From a virus, in the IMG/VR virus record IMGVR_UViG_3300021233_000106, positions 1 through 37,559 of that record: DNA of 37,559 nt; one strand, given 5' to 3'. Positions 6,512 to 13,229 of the stretch are shown piece by piece. Every line of letters starts with the position of its first letter. The stretch's first letter is position 1. The position numbers and the translations under genes are program-made. The notes below the pieces were generated by a model, which saw only the letters and a list, made by a program, of their open reading frames with translations, made no database searches and was not told the DNA's origin.

Positions 6512-6979
6512 ATGTCCATATACGATTTAAATTTTACCGATATTGATGGCAATAATGTCAATATGAAAGATTTTGAAGGTAAAGTAATGTTACTTGTAAA
6601 TACAGCAAGCCAGTGTGGTTTTACAAAACAATACGCTGAGTTACAGGATCTTCATGAAAAGCATAAGGGTGATGGCCTAAAGATCATTGGCTTCCCATGT
6701 AATCAGTTTAATAATCAAGAGCCTGGTACCAACGAAGATATTAAAGATTTTTGTACCAAAAACTATGGCGTAACCTTCCTTATGTCTGAAAAGATAGATG
6801 TCCGAGGAGATTCTGCTCACCCTATTTATAAATTCCTTACATCCACAGTTGGCAGAGAGATTCCTTGGAACTTTGATAAGTTTATTGTAGATAAGTCTGG
6901 GAATGTGACTGGGCTTGCACCACATGAGACACCAGAAACATTCGGTCCTTTCTTAGAATCTTTACTTGGAGATAAATAA
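6512..6979 (+). CDS. Glutathione-peroxidase-family thiol peroxidase
   Basis: 155 aa, the usual length of bacterial GPx-like proteins. Peroxidatic Cys35 lies in NTASQCGFT, the Gln motif in FPCNQFNNQEPG, and Trp119-Asn120 in PWNFDKF. Cys81 in FCTKNYGVTF matches the resolving Cys of yeast Gpx3, so this is the two-Cys, thioredoxin-dependent type and not a true glutathione enzyme. It reduces H2O2 or lipid hydroperoxides in the cytoplasm. Flanked by two 2OG oxygenases, it may protect Fe(II) enzymes or the host membrane from peroxide; that link is inferred. Confidence 0.93.
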   Translation: MSIYDLNFTDIDGNNVNMKDFEGKVMLLVNTASQCGFTKQYAELQDLHEKHKGDGLKIIGFPCNQFNNQEPGTNEDIKDFCTKNYGVTFLMSEKIDVRGDSAHPIYKFLTSTVGREIPWNFDKFIVDKSGNVTGLAPHETPETFGPFLESLLGDK

Positions 6980-6980
6980 A

Positions 6981-7538
6981 ATGGCTCAGCCTAACGTAGT
7001 AGAGGGATTTATATCGCCAGAGACAGCAAAATATTTAAATAATTATTTAAAGTCTAGGTCTTACGTAAATCCAAGAGGACTTCTTAATGTTTACCTTAAA
7101 CCAATTAGATTGAATGAAGAGGGAACAGAAGAAAGCTTTGTGGTTCAAGATTTAATAAATAGGATCGAAGATTCAATATCTAATCAGTTAGGATTTACAA
7201 AAGATCAGGTCGAACTGGATAGAATGAACTATCAAATCCTACAAAAAGGCGAGAGTTTGGGTTGGCATACAGACGCATACGGTGGAGTAGATGGGTACAC
7301 AAGTAGCTACTACTCAGCGCTGCTTTATTTAACAGATGATTACGATGGCGGAGAGATATTATTCTATAACGATAATACTGGTTCGGTAGAGTCAAGCGTA
7401 GCCTACAAGCCAACAGCAGGCACATTAATATACTTTAAGGGTGATGAGAACTATCCTCATTCTGTCAATGAAGTAATAGATGGTGAACGAAGTAATATTA
7501 TACTATTCTATAATGTTAACAATATAGGTCCCAATTAG
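6981..7538 (+). CDS. 2OG-Fe(II) oxygenase 5
   Basis: 185 aa from the ATG at 6981, one base after the peroxidase stop; a TTG at 6966 in the same frame is less likely because it lies inside the peroxidase gene. His96-x-Asp98, His160 and Arg170. Core: ALLYLTDDYDGGEILFY and KPTAGTLIYF. Closest in plan to oxygenase 1 (same C-terminal NIxLFY pattern), so the two may be paralogues. Confidence 0.9.
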   Translation: MAQPNVVEGFISPETAKYLNNYLKSRSYVNPRGLLNVYLKPIRLNEEGTEESFVVQDLINRIEDSISNQLGFTKDQVELDRMNYQILQKGESLGWHTDAYGGVDGYTSSYYSALLYLTDDYDGGEILFYNDNTGSVESSVAYKPTAGTLIYFKGDENYPHSVNEVIDGERSNIILFYNVNNIGPN

Positions 7539-7597
7539 TGAAATCGGCGGCGGTAGAGAGATCCCAGTCAACTACGTTGACAGATTTAATGGTATAA
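7538..7597 (+). CDS. Possible 19-aa peptide
   Basis: GTG at 7538 overlaps the oxygenase TAG, and the frame stops inside the -10 of the next promoter. The peptide (KSAAVERSQSTTLTDLM core) is polar. Only the stop/start overlap supports it. Confidence 0.3.
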   Translation: MKSAAVERSQSTTLTDLMV

Positions 7598-7598
7598 T
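7577..7598 (+). promoter_or_regulatory. Extended -10 promoter, leaderless gene at 7605
   Basis: TGG-TATAAT (7590-7598) ends 6 nt before ATG 7605. TTGACA lies only 10 bp upstream of the -10. The same TTGAC/10 bp/TGG/TATA layout recurs at 22855-22876, so the short spacing may be functional. Confidence 0.6.
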
Positions 7599-7604
7599 AA
7601 ACAT

Positions 7605-7841
7605 ATGGATAACATTGAATTAAATGACGAAGAGATCTCAAAGACATATGTCTCAGATGATGAGCATGTCGACAAATGGAATAACATGGAGAAAGCTTGT
7701 TGGGCGGGATATAAGCAAGTAGGCATGAAGGACAAAGGCGGAAAAAGAGTTCCTAATTGTGTTCCAGTTAATAAAGCGACGGGATTACCAGAAGAACCAA
7801 AGACTTCATGGTCAGGTGTATTTAAGCCAAAGGTAGACTAA
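7605..7841 (+). CDS. 78-aa protein with CWAGYKQVG...PNCVP motif
   Basis: Acidic N-terminus, then KACWAGYKQVGMKDKGGKRVPNCVP (residues 30-54), a Cys/Lys-rich motif that recurs in many unrelated phage proteins of unknown function. No ribosome binding site; probably leaderless. Its TAA overlaps the next ATG (TAATG). Function not assigned. Confidence 0.65.
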   Translation: MDNIELNDEEISKTYVSDDEHVDKWNNMEKACWAGYKQVGMKDKGGKRVPNCVPVNKATGLPEEPKTSWSGVFKPKVD

Positions 7842-7948
7842 TGGGTATATTAGATAACCTAGAGGCATATCTTGAATTAGAGCCAGATAATTTAGCAACT
7901 AAAGTATTTATTGAAGATGTATGTGATGACTGTAAAGCAGTCGACTAG
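7841..7948 (+). CDS. 35-aa acidic microprotein with CDDC
   Basis: Acidic helix (NLEAYLELEPDNLATKVF) followed by a CDDC pair near the C-terminus. Coupled to the preceding gene by TAATG. Function unknown. Confidence 0.5.
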   Translation: MGILDNLEAYLELEPDNLATKVFIEDVCDDCKAVD

Positions 7949-7965
7949 GATTAAGGTATAGATAT

Positions 7966-8196
7966 ATGATATGGTCATGGATATTAGCCATAATAGGCGT
8001 AACTGGAATTTATTTTGTCGGACGCAAGACAATTTGGGGATGGTTTGTATTACTATTTAACGAGTGTCTTTGGATAGCTTACGCTATAGTAACTAAACAA
8101 TATGGATTCATAGCTTCAGCAATCGCCTATGCAGCAGTATATATTAGATCATACATACACTGGTCAAAAGAGCCTGTAAATGAGATTCATCTCTAA
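7966..8196 (+). CDS. 76-aa multi-spanning membrane protein
   Basis: Three hydrophobic segments (about residues 1-18, 24-42 and 48-62) rich in Trp and Tyr, with a short basic loop GRKT. The pattern of Trp/Tyr and the half-transporter size recall PnuC or SemiSWEET-like repeat units, but the likeness is too weak to name. TTAAGG at 7951-7956 is the likely ribosome binding site. Confidence 0.6.
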   Translation: MIWSWILAIIGVTGIYFVGRKTIWGWFVLLFNECLWIAYAIVTKQYGFIASAIAYAAVYIRSYIHWSKEPVNEIHL

Positions 8197-8210
8197 AAGG
8201 CGGGGAACCA

Positions 8211-8462
8211 ATGGCATATAGCAGATTCTTCGATAGCGACATCTACATATATGCTCATGTAGAAGGATATATAGAATGTTGTGCATGTTGGCTGAATGAA
8301 AGATTAGATACAAACTTATTTGGACTATCTGAGAAAATAACTAATGATGAGCAATTAGAAGCTCATTTAGATGAACATCTGCTAGCTGGTCATGACATCC
8401 CAAATAACTTGCTTCAAGAGATACTGGATGATCCAGACAGATATGGTAAACTAGAACCATGA
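8211..8462 (+). CDS. 83-aa hypothetical protein, probable Zn site
   Basis: Begins AYSRFFDSDIYIYAHVEGYIECCACWL, a beta-hairpin followed by CCxC; HLDEHLLAGH supplies His ligands in the second half. The SRF-x2-SD-x-Y start resembles a conserved small actinophage protein. Preceded by AAGGCGGGG. Overlaps the next gene by ATGA. Confidence 0.65.
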   Translation: MAYSRFFDSDIYIYAHVEGYIECCACWLNERLDTNLFGLSEKITNDEQLEAHLDEHLLAGHDIPNNLLQEILDDPDRYGKLEP

Positions 8463-8827
8463 AAAAGATCCTAATTGCTGATGTGATCAAGGCGGTGGAA
8501 TCCGATGAGGAAAAATATCAGCGTAACTATAATGAAGCTCTAATTGAATACACAAGAGATCCCTTTACAGTAACTGGGACAAGTACTCAAGTATGGGGAA
8601 CTTTAAAAGTACCTACTGAAGAGATAATAACACCAGAATTAGATGAAGAGTCATTAGGCACCTATGAAGATATAGTTAATAATAATATAAATGATAATCC
8701 TTCCTATACTCTGGAAGTTTTTGGATATTCATATGAATTAGACCTTGAGACCTTAGATGCTTGGATCAAAGACCCTAAGATGAGCTATTACAATGCTAAC
8801 ATAAGGGTCAAACCAGATCCATTTTAG
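8459..8827 (+). CDS. 122-aa hypothetical protein
   Basis: Helical N-terminus (KKILIADVIKAVESDEEKYQ), then an acidic, Thr-rich middle and a beta-rich end. No motif recognised. Last gene of the first rightward block. Confidence 0.6.
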   Translation: MKKILIADVIKAVESDEEKYQRNYNEALIEYTRDPFTVTGTSTQVWGTLKVPTEEIITPELDEESLGTYEDIVNNNINDNPSYTLEVFGYSYELDLETLDAWIKDPKMSYYNANIRVKPDPF

Positions 8828-8890
8828 CTCCTAACTCCTATATCCCCTCCCATTTATCTCCTCTCCTAGAGCCCTTAGAAGGCTTATATA

Positions 8891-8916
8891 GTGGAGTAAA
8901 GTGGAGCATTGTGGAG
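8891..8916. repeat. Three GTGGAG iterons, 10-bp period
   Basis: GTGGAG occurs at 8891, 8901 and 8911, once per helical turn. CTCC repeats just upstream could pair with them. Phased short repeats of this sort are typical protein-binding iterons. Confidence 0.6.
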
Positions 8917-9153
8917 AATTTATACTATAGATTAGTTTTAATATACTATAGATATATCTAGTTAAACATATCTATGTAATGGGACATGCCCTATCATAAT
9001 GAACCCGTAATGTCAAGCCCTAAATTTGCAGCATATTGATCCATATTTGTCAATAGTTTTATGGAGAAATTTTGATCTATTTTGCCAAATTCTCTACACA
9101 TTTGTCGACATTTATAATGTATAATTAATCATTTAGACATATTGTGTAGCAAA

Positions 9154-9249
9154 TTTCAGGGATTTTGTCAAGGCCTTCGTAAATATAAAATTTGGCCCAC
9201 ATTTCAGGGATTTTAAATAAGCTGTCGTAAATAGAAAAATTTGCCCACA
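9154..9249. repeat. 48-bp tandem repeat, two copies
   Basis: Copies 9154-9201 and 9202-9249 share TTTCAGGGATTTT, CGTAAATA and AAATTTGxCCCACA and differ in the middle. Each contains the CAGGG-N16-CGTAA motif (9157-9182 and 9205-9230) found in intergenic regions up to 20.3 kb. Confidence 0.85.
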
Positions 9250-9266
9250 AGCCCACACATACAAAA

Positions 9267-9299
9267 ATATCCACAACCTGTGGATAAAGTTGTGGATAT
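9267..9299. repeat. Inverted repeat with three DnaA-box-like sites
   Basis: Arms ATATCCACAAC (9267-9277) and GTTGTGGATAT (9289-9299) are perfectly complementary. The loop holds a perfect DnaA box on the minus strand (TGTGGATAA, 9279-9287), and each arm has a one-mismatch box. Confidence 0.75.
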
Positions 9300-9361
9300 C
9301 TTGGGCTAGATATGTTTATCTATCTAACCAGGCATTCGATCTCTCATTGTAAGTATGCCTA

Positions 9362-9730
9362 TTAGTTGAATGGATCTAGTTCTTCTGACCGCCATCCAAA
9401 TGTATGAGTCTTTGGTTCCTCCCGCTTTACTTTATAGGAACGGGAGGGCAACTTAAGATTAGTTAAGTTATTATCTTCTTGGTAAGCCTTAATACATTCA
9501 TTAAGTTCATTAGCAAGAGATAGACCTTCGGTTGTTTCATTTCTATTTAGATATACATTGTACATCTTGGCTTGCTCAGATATAATTGACACAACCATTT
9601 CCATAACTCGGTCAATTGTATATAGTGGCTGTTCAGCCAAATATCGACCAAACACTGTTGGATTAAACCAATGGTCATCCATTAGATTAGTTAATGATTC
9701 TGCTACTTTGATTTCAGGTGATTTACTCAT
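9362..9730 (-). CDS. 122-aa hypothetical protein
   Basis: Mostly helical: SLTNLMDDHWFNPTVFGRYL, then MEMVVSIISEQAKMY, with a basic stretch (RSYKVKREEPK) and a short acidic end. No family recognised. Driven by the promoter at 9756-9784; preceded by GGCGGAAGGCGGA as ribosome binding site. It is the last gene of the leftward block. Confidence 0.65.
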   Translation of the reverse strand: MSKSPEIKVAESLTNLMDDHWFNPTVFGRYLAEQPLYTIDRVMEMVVSIISEQAKMYNVYLNRNETTEGLSLANELNECIKAYQEDNNLTNLKLPSRSYKVKREEPKTHTFGWRSEELDPFN

Positions 9731-9755
9731 ATGTCCGCCTTCCGCCTAACTGTCG

Positions 9756-9784
9756 ATTATATCAAAAATAAGAGACGAGGTCAA
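9756..9784 (-). promoter_or_regulatory. Sigma70-type promoter for the 9362-9730 gene
   Basis: On the minus strand TTGACC (9779-9784), 17 bp, TATAAT (9756-9761). It overlaps the terminator of the upstream gene: TTGACC is part of the hairpin arm. Confidence 0.8.
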
Positions 9785-9809
9785 GGACCAACGAAGCCCT
9801 GACCCCGTC
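9763..9809 (-). terminator. Rho-independent terminator after the Lsr2-like gene
   Basis: Minus-strand stem GACGGGGTCA/TGACCTCGTC (9800-9809 with 9774-9783, one mismatch) followed by TCTTATTTTTG. It lies eight bases past the stop of the 9817-9966 gene. Confidence 0.7.
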
Positions 9810-9816
9810 CCTGGTC

Positions 9817-9966
9817 TTACTTAGCCTTGTTGGTTGGGACCTCTGCAGTAAACTTGATTCCCTTAGCTTCAGCTTCCGCCAAAGCTACCTTTGCTGCACC
9901 TGAGAAACGTCCACGTACACCAACTGAAATGCCCTGCTGCTTAAGATATTCACGCTTTGTTGCCAT
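9817..9966 (-). CDS. 49-aa Lsr2-like C-terminal-domain DNA-binding protein
   Basis: The product reads REYLKQQGISVGVRGRFSGA then a helix AKVALAEAEAKG. This fits the C-terminal domain of Lsr2, the actinobacterial xenogeneic silencer, where a helix, an RGR core that enters the AT minor groove and a second helix form the whole DNA-binding unit. The N-terminal oligomerisation domain of Lsr2 is absent, so the protein could compete with host Lsr2 or act as a small nucleoid protein. The start is set by GAAAGGGG upstream; the promoter is 10005-10033. Confidence 0.75.
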   Translation of the reverse strand: MATKREYLKQQGISVGVRGRFSGAAKVALAEAEAKGIKFTAEVPTNKAK

Positions 9967-10004
9967 TTGATAATCCCCTTTCAAGAGATAGTTATTGTAT
10001 ATTT

Positions 10005-10033
10005 ATTATATCAACTATTTACAATTTTGTAAA
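10005..10033 (-). promoter_or_regulatory. Promoter of the Lsr2-like gene
   Basis: Minus strand TTTACA (10028-10033), 17 bp, TGA-TATAAT (10005-10010). It carries a canonical -35 instead of the TGTCAG element used by most leftward operons. The intergenic DNA upstream holds a variant CAGGA-N16-CGTAA element (10041-10066). Confidence 0.7.
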
Positions 10034-10082
10034 TAGTTTTCAGGAGTTTATTAAGTTGTACCGTAACGACCAAATTTGGCCC

Positions 10083-10223
10083 CTACGAAAGATCTGCTTG
10101 CTCTACTCGATCTCTGATTAATTTACTAATGATGTTATGGGCCTCGATGTTTTCAGTTTCGCTGCCACCCCACAATAGTTGTTGGGCTTTATTTAATTGA
10201 TCATTAATGTATGAGTCACTCAT
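10083..10223 (-). CDS. 46-aa hypothetical helical protein
   Basis: ATG overlaps the upstream stop as ATGAGTGA. The peptide is a polar helix (DQLNKAQQLLWGG...NIISKLIRDRVEQ). Last gene of the 12203-to-10083 operon. Not recognised. Confidence 0.6.
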   Translation of the reverse strand: MSDSYINDQLNKAQQLLWGGSETENIEAHNIISKLIRDRVEQADLS

Positions 10224-10533
10224 CTTCATCTTCGTCTTCCTCATCCTCTTCAAACATTGTGTCTACAATGTATTCACGATTTAACATCCATTCAAGTACA
10301 TCTTCCTGATGTTGTTCCGCCCCGTATTCCAAGGAGAACCCGTGGCCAGCCTCTACAGCCTCACAGAGGTGGTCCCACATCTGATCGATAGTAACCTTTT
10401 GCTTGTAGGTCTCATCTTCCATGATGTTGTTAATGGTGCTCCAGGTCCACAGCCAAACCAGGGATAGGCCTAGGTCGGTGGTGTCAAGAATCTTTAAGCA
10501 TTCATTTAGTTTATCTTTGTCATCAGGCTTCAT
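10216..10533 (-). CDS. 105-aa protein with acidic tail
   Basis: Start chosen at 10533, with GGAGCAAAG just upstream; a start at 10563 would overlap the preceding gene by 41 bases. Trp-rich centre (SLVWLWTWSTINNIM) and a C-terminus made almost only of Glu and Asp. A DNA-mimic or chaperone-like role is possible but not shown. Confidence 0.65.
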   Translation of the reverse strand: MKPDDKDKLNECLKILDTTDLGLSLVWLWTWSTINNIMEDETYKQKVTIDQMWDHLCEAVEAGHGFSLEYGAEQHQEDVLEWMLNREYIVDTMFEEDEEDEDEDE

Positions 10534-10804
10534 TCTTTGCTCCAATCGCAAATGATAAGTCATAAGTTAGTTTGTAAAGTTGTGCATATGCGTCAAGGAC
10601 GCCTTCTGCATATTTGCGGTCCATAGATTCCATTGCGTCTGAGTAGTCATTCTCTTCTTCAATACGTACAGTCTCTTCGAATTCCTTCTCAGCAATGTAC
10701 ATTAGGTTCTTTAGTTCCCCGTGCATTATGTCTAGGCCCGTTACTCCAGCATTCACCATACGTTGAAGGTGAGGCGGGAGCCCAATATCTTCTGCAGTCA
10801 TCAT
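10523..10804 (-). CDS. 93-aa hypothetical protein
   Basis: Largely helical and acidic (KNLMYIAEKEFEETVRIEEE). ATGATGA overlap with the gene upstream, and a TGTCAG-N10-TATAAT promoter plus AACGAAAGG lie inside that upstream gene, so it can be expressed separately. Not recognised. Confidence 0.65.
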   Translation of the reverse strand: MMTAEDIGLPPHLQRMVNAGVTGLDIMHGELKNLMYIAEKEFEETVRIEEENDYSDAMESMDRKYAEGVLDAYAQLYKLTYDLSFAIGAKNEA

Positions 10805-11037
10805 ACATATTCCCTTTCGTTAGAAGAGTTCATTATATCAGTAGCCACTGACAACAAATGCCTGGTTGCTATAATCTGTCCATTTAAAGATATGTCTTCA
10901 ATCTCTAAAGTTTCATATTCATGTGAATCCATGTTATATTCAAACTGAGACATCTCATCTTGAATCTTTTCCGAATCTTGTTCTAAACTAATTAGATGTA
11001 ACTTCATATACTCTAGGAAATGAGATGACTTAGACAT
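10801..11037 (-). CDS. 78-aa hypothetical protein
   Basis: Coiled-coil-like acidic helix (LEQDSEKIQDEMSQFEYNM). Its 3' end encodes LSVATDIMNSSNERE, and the same bases form a promoter and ribosome binding site for the next gene. Overlaps the upstream gene by 8 bases. Confidence 0.6.
   Translation of the reverse strand: MSKSSHFLEYMKLHLISLEQDSEKIQDEMSQFEYNMDSHEYETLEIEDISLNGQIIATRHLLSVATDIMNSSNEREYV
10832..10853 (-). promoter_or_regulatory. Intragenic TGTCAG-N10-TATAAT promoter
   Basis: TGTCAG (10848-10853) and TATAAT (10832-10837) at exactly 10 bp, inside the coding sequence of the 10801-11037 gene; AACGAAAGG follows before ATG 10804. Confidence 0.65.
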
Positions 11038-11191
11038 GATCGAAATACCCTTCTGCCCATAGTCCTTCTAAAAAGTCCTGAGCTTTATTTAAACTAACTC
11101 TTTCTTCATCTGTTAATTTTGGGTGGGGACCTAAAGCAACAGCAATAGAACTAATCATATTATCTAAATCTTCTTTAGAATAACCTAACAT
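11030..11191 (-). CDS. 53-aa hypothetical protein
   Basis: Two helices with a Pro-rich turn (ALGPHPKLTDEERVSLNKAQDFLEGLW). TAATG coupling to the upstream gene and an 8-base overlap downstream. Not recognised. Confidence 0.6.
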   Translation of the reverse strand: MLGYSKEDLDNMISSIAVALGPHPKLTDEERVSLNKAQDFLEGLWAEGYFDHV

Positions 11192-11430
11192 TATTTCTCC
11201 TCATCCCATTCTATGTAGTATTCATCTTCGGGTTTCAAATCATAGAATTGATTGAACCTACCTTTGAGATAATTTGAATCTGACATATCTGCAATGCGCC
11301 AGTCTGCATAGAATTGGCCCTCATTTAGATTTTCATAAATCCAATCATTAAGTAGTTGTTCGGCAATAGTCTGCAGTTCTGCGTCAATCACCATTTGATT
11401 CTCATTTTCTAGAAATGATACATCAGCCAT
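11191..11430 (-). CDS. 79-aa hypothetical acidic protein
   Basis: Start set at the ATG 11430, which overlaps the stop of the Api92-like gene (TAATG); a longer reading to 11481 would run inside that gene. Acidic, with WIYENLNEGQFYADWRIADM in the middle. Not recognised. Confidence 0.6.
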   Translation of the reverse strand: MADVSFLENENQMVIDAELQTIAEQLLNDWIYENLNEGQFYADWRIADMSDSNYLKGRFNQFYDLKPEDEYYIEWDEEK

Positions 11431-12203
11431 TATGCTTCCACCTTTTCTGTAGTTTCCAATAGTACCATGTGGGTCTGACATTTTGCCATAGCCTCTTCAT
11501 CCTGCCAAGAGCCTTGATTACATTCTGAGCAGAATTCACCGCAATCATCTTCACAGTAAGACAATGTATCAAAAGATTGGCAAGCATAACAACGGTTCTC
11601 CCATTCTGCCAATTCTTTTACATCACCACGGATAATCTCATATTCTCCACCCCAACCTGTCTCCTCTTCATATTCAAGAGTAAGGACGGAATTCGGAACA
11701 AGATTACTTAGTTTAGTTAGAATAGTTACAGCAGGTGACCATGCAGTCTCATACTTATATACAAGCCAATGGTCTTCACCCTCTGACTTATATTCAATTA
11801 GTTCTGTATTTGGATATTCATCACCGTCACGGACGGCTACATCCCATTTAGTTCCCCAATTAGAATTGTTCCATGAGTACCAATCCTTTTGGGTCTTAGC
11901 AAACTCAACAGACTTAGCAAACCAATCAGGTGACTTCATATCTATATTGTCACGTTTTGGCTGGCAGGCATATTCCTCATCAGTAATGCCGTCATCTTTA
12001 TATGAATGAATGTTAAAGAAAGCAAAGACAGGATTAGAATAAGTAACCTGTTGAATTTTGGTGGGGAAACCCATAGATGAAATATCACCCATACCATATG
12101 TCTCCTGTGCTAATGTAAATGGACTATTAAGTCTATCTTTAATCATATCTATCTCAGACTTAGGTCCTTGTATTGTTAATGTGTTATATACCCAGTTTGG
12201 CAT
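11430..12203 (-). CDS. Api92-like / DUF1281 ferredoxin-fold protein with Zn-ribbon tail
   Basis: 257 aa starting MPNWVYNTLTIQGP, the hallmark of the DUF1281/Api92-like family found in phages and plasmids, with a ferredoxin-like fold (TETGWGGEYE and AWSPAVTILTKL segments). The last 60 residues add CYAC...YCEDDCGEFCSEC, a Cys-rich zinc ribbon, then a final Cys. Function of the family is unknown. First gene of an operon under the promoter at 12232-12253. Confidence 0.8.
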   Translation of the reverse strand: MPNWVYNTLTIQGPKSEIDMIKDRLNSPFTLAQETYGMGDISSMGFPTKIQQVTYSNPVFAFFNIHSYKDDGITDEEYACQPKRDNIDMKSPDWFAKSVEFAKTQKDWYSWNNSNWGTKWDVAVRDGDEYPNTELIEYKSEGEDHWLVYKYETAWSPAVTILTKLSNLVPNSVLTLEYEEETGWGGEYEIIRGDVKELAEWENRCYACQSFDTLSYCEDDCGEFCSECNQGSWQDEEAMAKCQTHMVLLETTEKVEA

Positions 12204-12231
12204 ATTTATATCCTTTCGTTGATATGTGATA

Positions 12232-12253
12232 ATTATATACTAGGGCACTGACA
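12232..12253 (-). promoter_or_regulatory. TGTCAG-N10-TATAAT promoter
   Basis: Minus strand TGTCAG (12248-12253), TGCCCTAGTA, TATAAT (12232-12237); AACGAAAGG lies just before ATG 12203. A one-mismatch Crp-like box (12272-12287) lies upstream. Confidence 0.8.
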
Positions 12254-12387
12254 AATGGAATAGCAAATCCCTGTGATTCCCACCACATTGATCAAAGCTG
12301 ATCTCAAATTGTGGAATTTTCAGGGTTTTTACTTGACAACCGTAAATATGATATGTTACCCTCAGTTCTTTTGTGGGCAAATAGAAT

Positions 12388-12410
12388 ACCCCCTAGCATA
12401 GCTAGGGGGT
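12388..12410. terminator. Strong 10-bp hairpin, probably bidirectional terminator
   Basis: ACCCCCTAGC and GCTAGGGGGT pair perfectly around an ATA loop; short T-rich tails follow on both strands. Confidence 0.75.
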
Positions 12411-12507
12411 TTGTGATATGGCTGCCTGGATTTCCAACGAAAGAAATAAACCCGCTTTACTTAGCACCTGGCCCGTAGACTAATTAGATGCACCATTCAT
12501 TTCCTAT

Positions 12508-12529
12508 TAAAACCAGGACCCAAGGTCCT
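12508..12529 (-). terminator. Terminator after the 12537-12905 gene
   Basis: Minus strand AGGACC-TTG-GGTCCT then GGTTTTAATAG, a few bases past the stop codon. Short stem but correct placement. Confidence 0.5.
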
Positions 12530-12536
12530 AGATTAA

Positions 12537-12905
12537 TTATACCATACTTAGTTGACTGGAATACTTTTCAACAAACTTGCTTAGTTCCATTTTAAATACT
12601 ACAGTCTGCAGGTCCTCTTCCATTAGAGTAAACGTTTTGTTTTTCCAATCGATAATAGGTACCTTGTGCTCATTGTCTGCTAATGTGTTGACGGTTATAC
12701 CCCAACCTGTTTCGCTTTCCCATTCCTTATTAATTAATCTTGAGATAGCAATACGTGTTGCATATGATTCATCGTTCCAACGTGGTGCCGCAGCCTGCAC
12801 AGCATCTGCTAAATTTTCTAGCATTCTGTAACCAGCCCAGTGTCCGTATAGAAATACAATATCTTCCTTGGAATCCTTGAAACCAAAGTTTGCTCTGTCA
12901 CCCAT
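12537..12905 (-). CDS. 122-aa conserved phage protein (MGDRANFGF family)
   Basis: Starts MGDRANFGFKD, followed by IVFLYGHWAGYRMLENLADAVQ and RWNDESYATRIAISRLI. This pattern is seen in uncharacterised proteins of many actinophages and other phages. Alpha/beta in character, no catalytic motif seen. Last gene of the 14100-to-12537 operon, followed by two terminators. Confidence 0.7.
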   Translation of the reverse strand: MGDRANFGFKDSKEDIVFLYGHWAGYRMLENLADAVQAAAPRWNDESYATRIAISRLINKEWESETGWGITVNTLADNEHKVPIIDWKNKTFTLMEEDLQTVVFKMELSKFVEKYSSQLSMV

Positions 12906-12906
12906 T

Positions 12907-13086
12907 TTATTCCGCCATTTCTTTTTCGTAGTTGAGTAATTGTATCATTTCGTGGGCCCAATCCACAAGTGGTTCGCCCTGTTCATTTTTATGATGTCCG
13001 CAAAAATAAAGAGACATAGAATCTTTTTTAGCTTCCCACATAGCTTGAGCTGCACATTGATCACACTTAAGCCACTCAGCCATCAT
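12907..13086 (-). CDS. 59-aa zinc-ribbon protein
   Basis: KCDQC near the N-terminus and YFCGHH 20 residues later give a CCCH/H zinc site; the C-terminal half is a helix (DWAHEMIQLLNYEKEM). ATGATG start overlaps the upstream stop. Function unknown. Confidence 0.65.
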   Translation of the reverse strand: MMAEWLKCDQCAAQAMWEAKKDSMSLYFCGHHKNEQGEPLVDWAHEMIQLLNYEKEMAE

Positions 13087-13229
13087 AGGTTACCGCCTTC
13101 AATCATCTCAGAAAGACGATCAAGAATCCATGAGTCGATGTCAGCAATATCAATCTCTGCAAGTTTCTCCATGATTTCCTCACGAGCAAACTTGTACCCG
13201 TCTTGAAATCCATCTTTATAATCTGACAT
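13083..13229 (-). CDS. 48-aa acidic helical protein
   Basis: Sequence begins MSDYKDGFQDGYKFAREEIMEKL, a motif (DGFxxGYxxAREE) seen in small phage proteins. Coupled on both sides by overlaps. Function unknown. Confidence 0.65.
   Translation of the reverse strand: MSDYKDGFQDGYKFAREEIMEKLAEIDIADIDSWILDRLSEMIEGGNL

Larger units (their letters stand above)
8828..9361. other. 534-bp AT-rich intergenic region, candidate replication origin
   Basis: No convincing gene on either strand between converging blocks. It holds, in order: a pyrimidine-rich CTCC stretch (8828-8866); a small hairpin AGCC/GGCT (8870-8884) sharing CCTTAGAAGGCT with 23362-23374; three GTGGAG iterons at 10-bp spacing; a long AT-rich stretch (8930-9150); two 48-bp direct repeats; and an inverted pair of DnaA-box-like sites. 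Iterons, AT-rich DNA and DnaA boxes together suggest an origin; no replication protein gene is nearby. Confidence 0.45.
12254..12536. repeat. Intergenic module with CAGGG-N15-CGTAA element
   Basis: No gene seen. It holds the imperfect Crp-like box TGTGA-N6-CCACA (12272-12287), CAGGG-N15-CGTAA (12321-12345), two terminator hairpins (12388-12410 and 12508-12529), and, in between, an orphan AACGAAAG on the plus strand at about 12436 without a start codon. Confidence 0.6.

Noticed and set aside
6966-6980. TTG start giving five more residues on oxygenase 5
   Set aside because: These codons lie within the peroxidase gene; the ATG at 6981, one base after its stop, matches the spacing of neighbouring genes.
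9154-9249. CRISPR-like array
   Set aside because: Only two directly abutting 48-bp copies without unique spacers, and no cas genes in the window; it is a tandem repeat.
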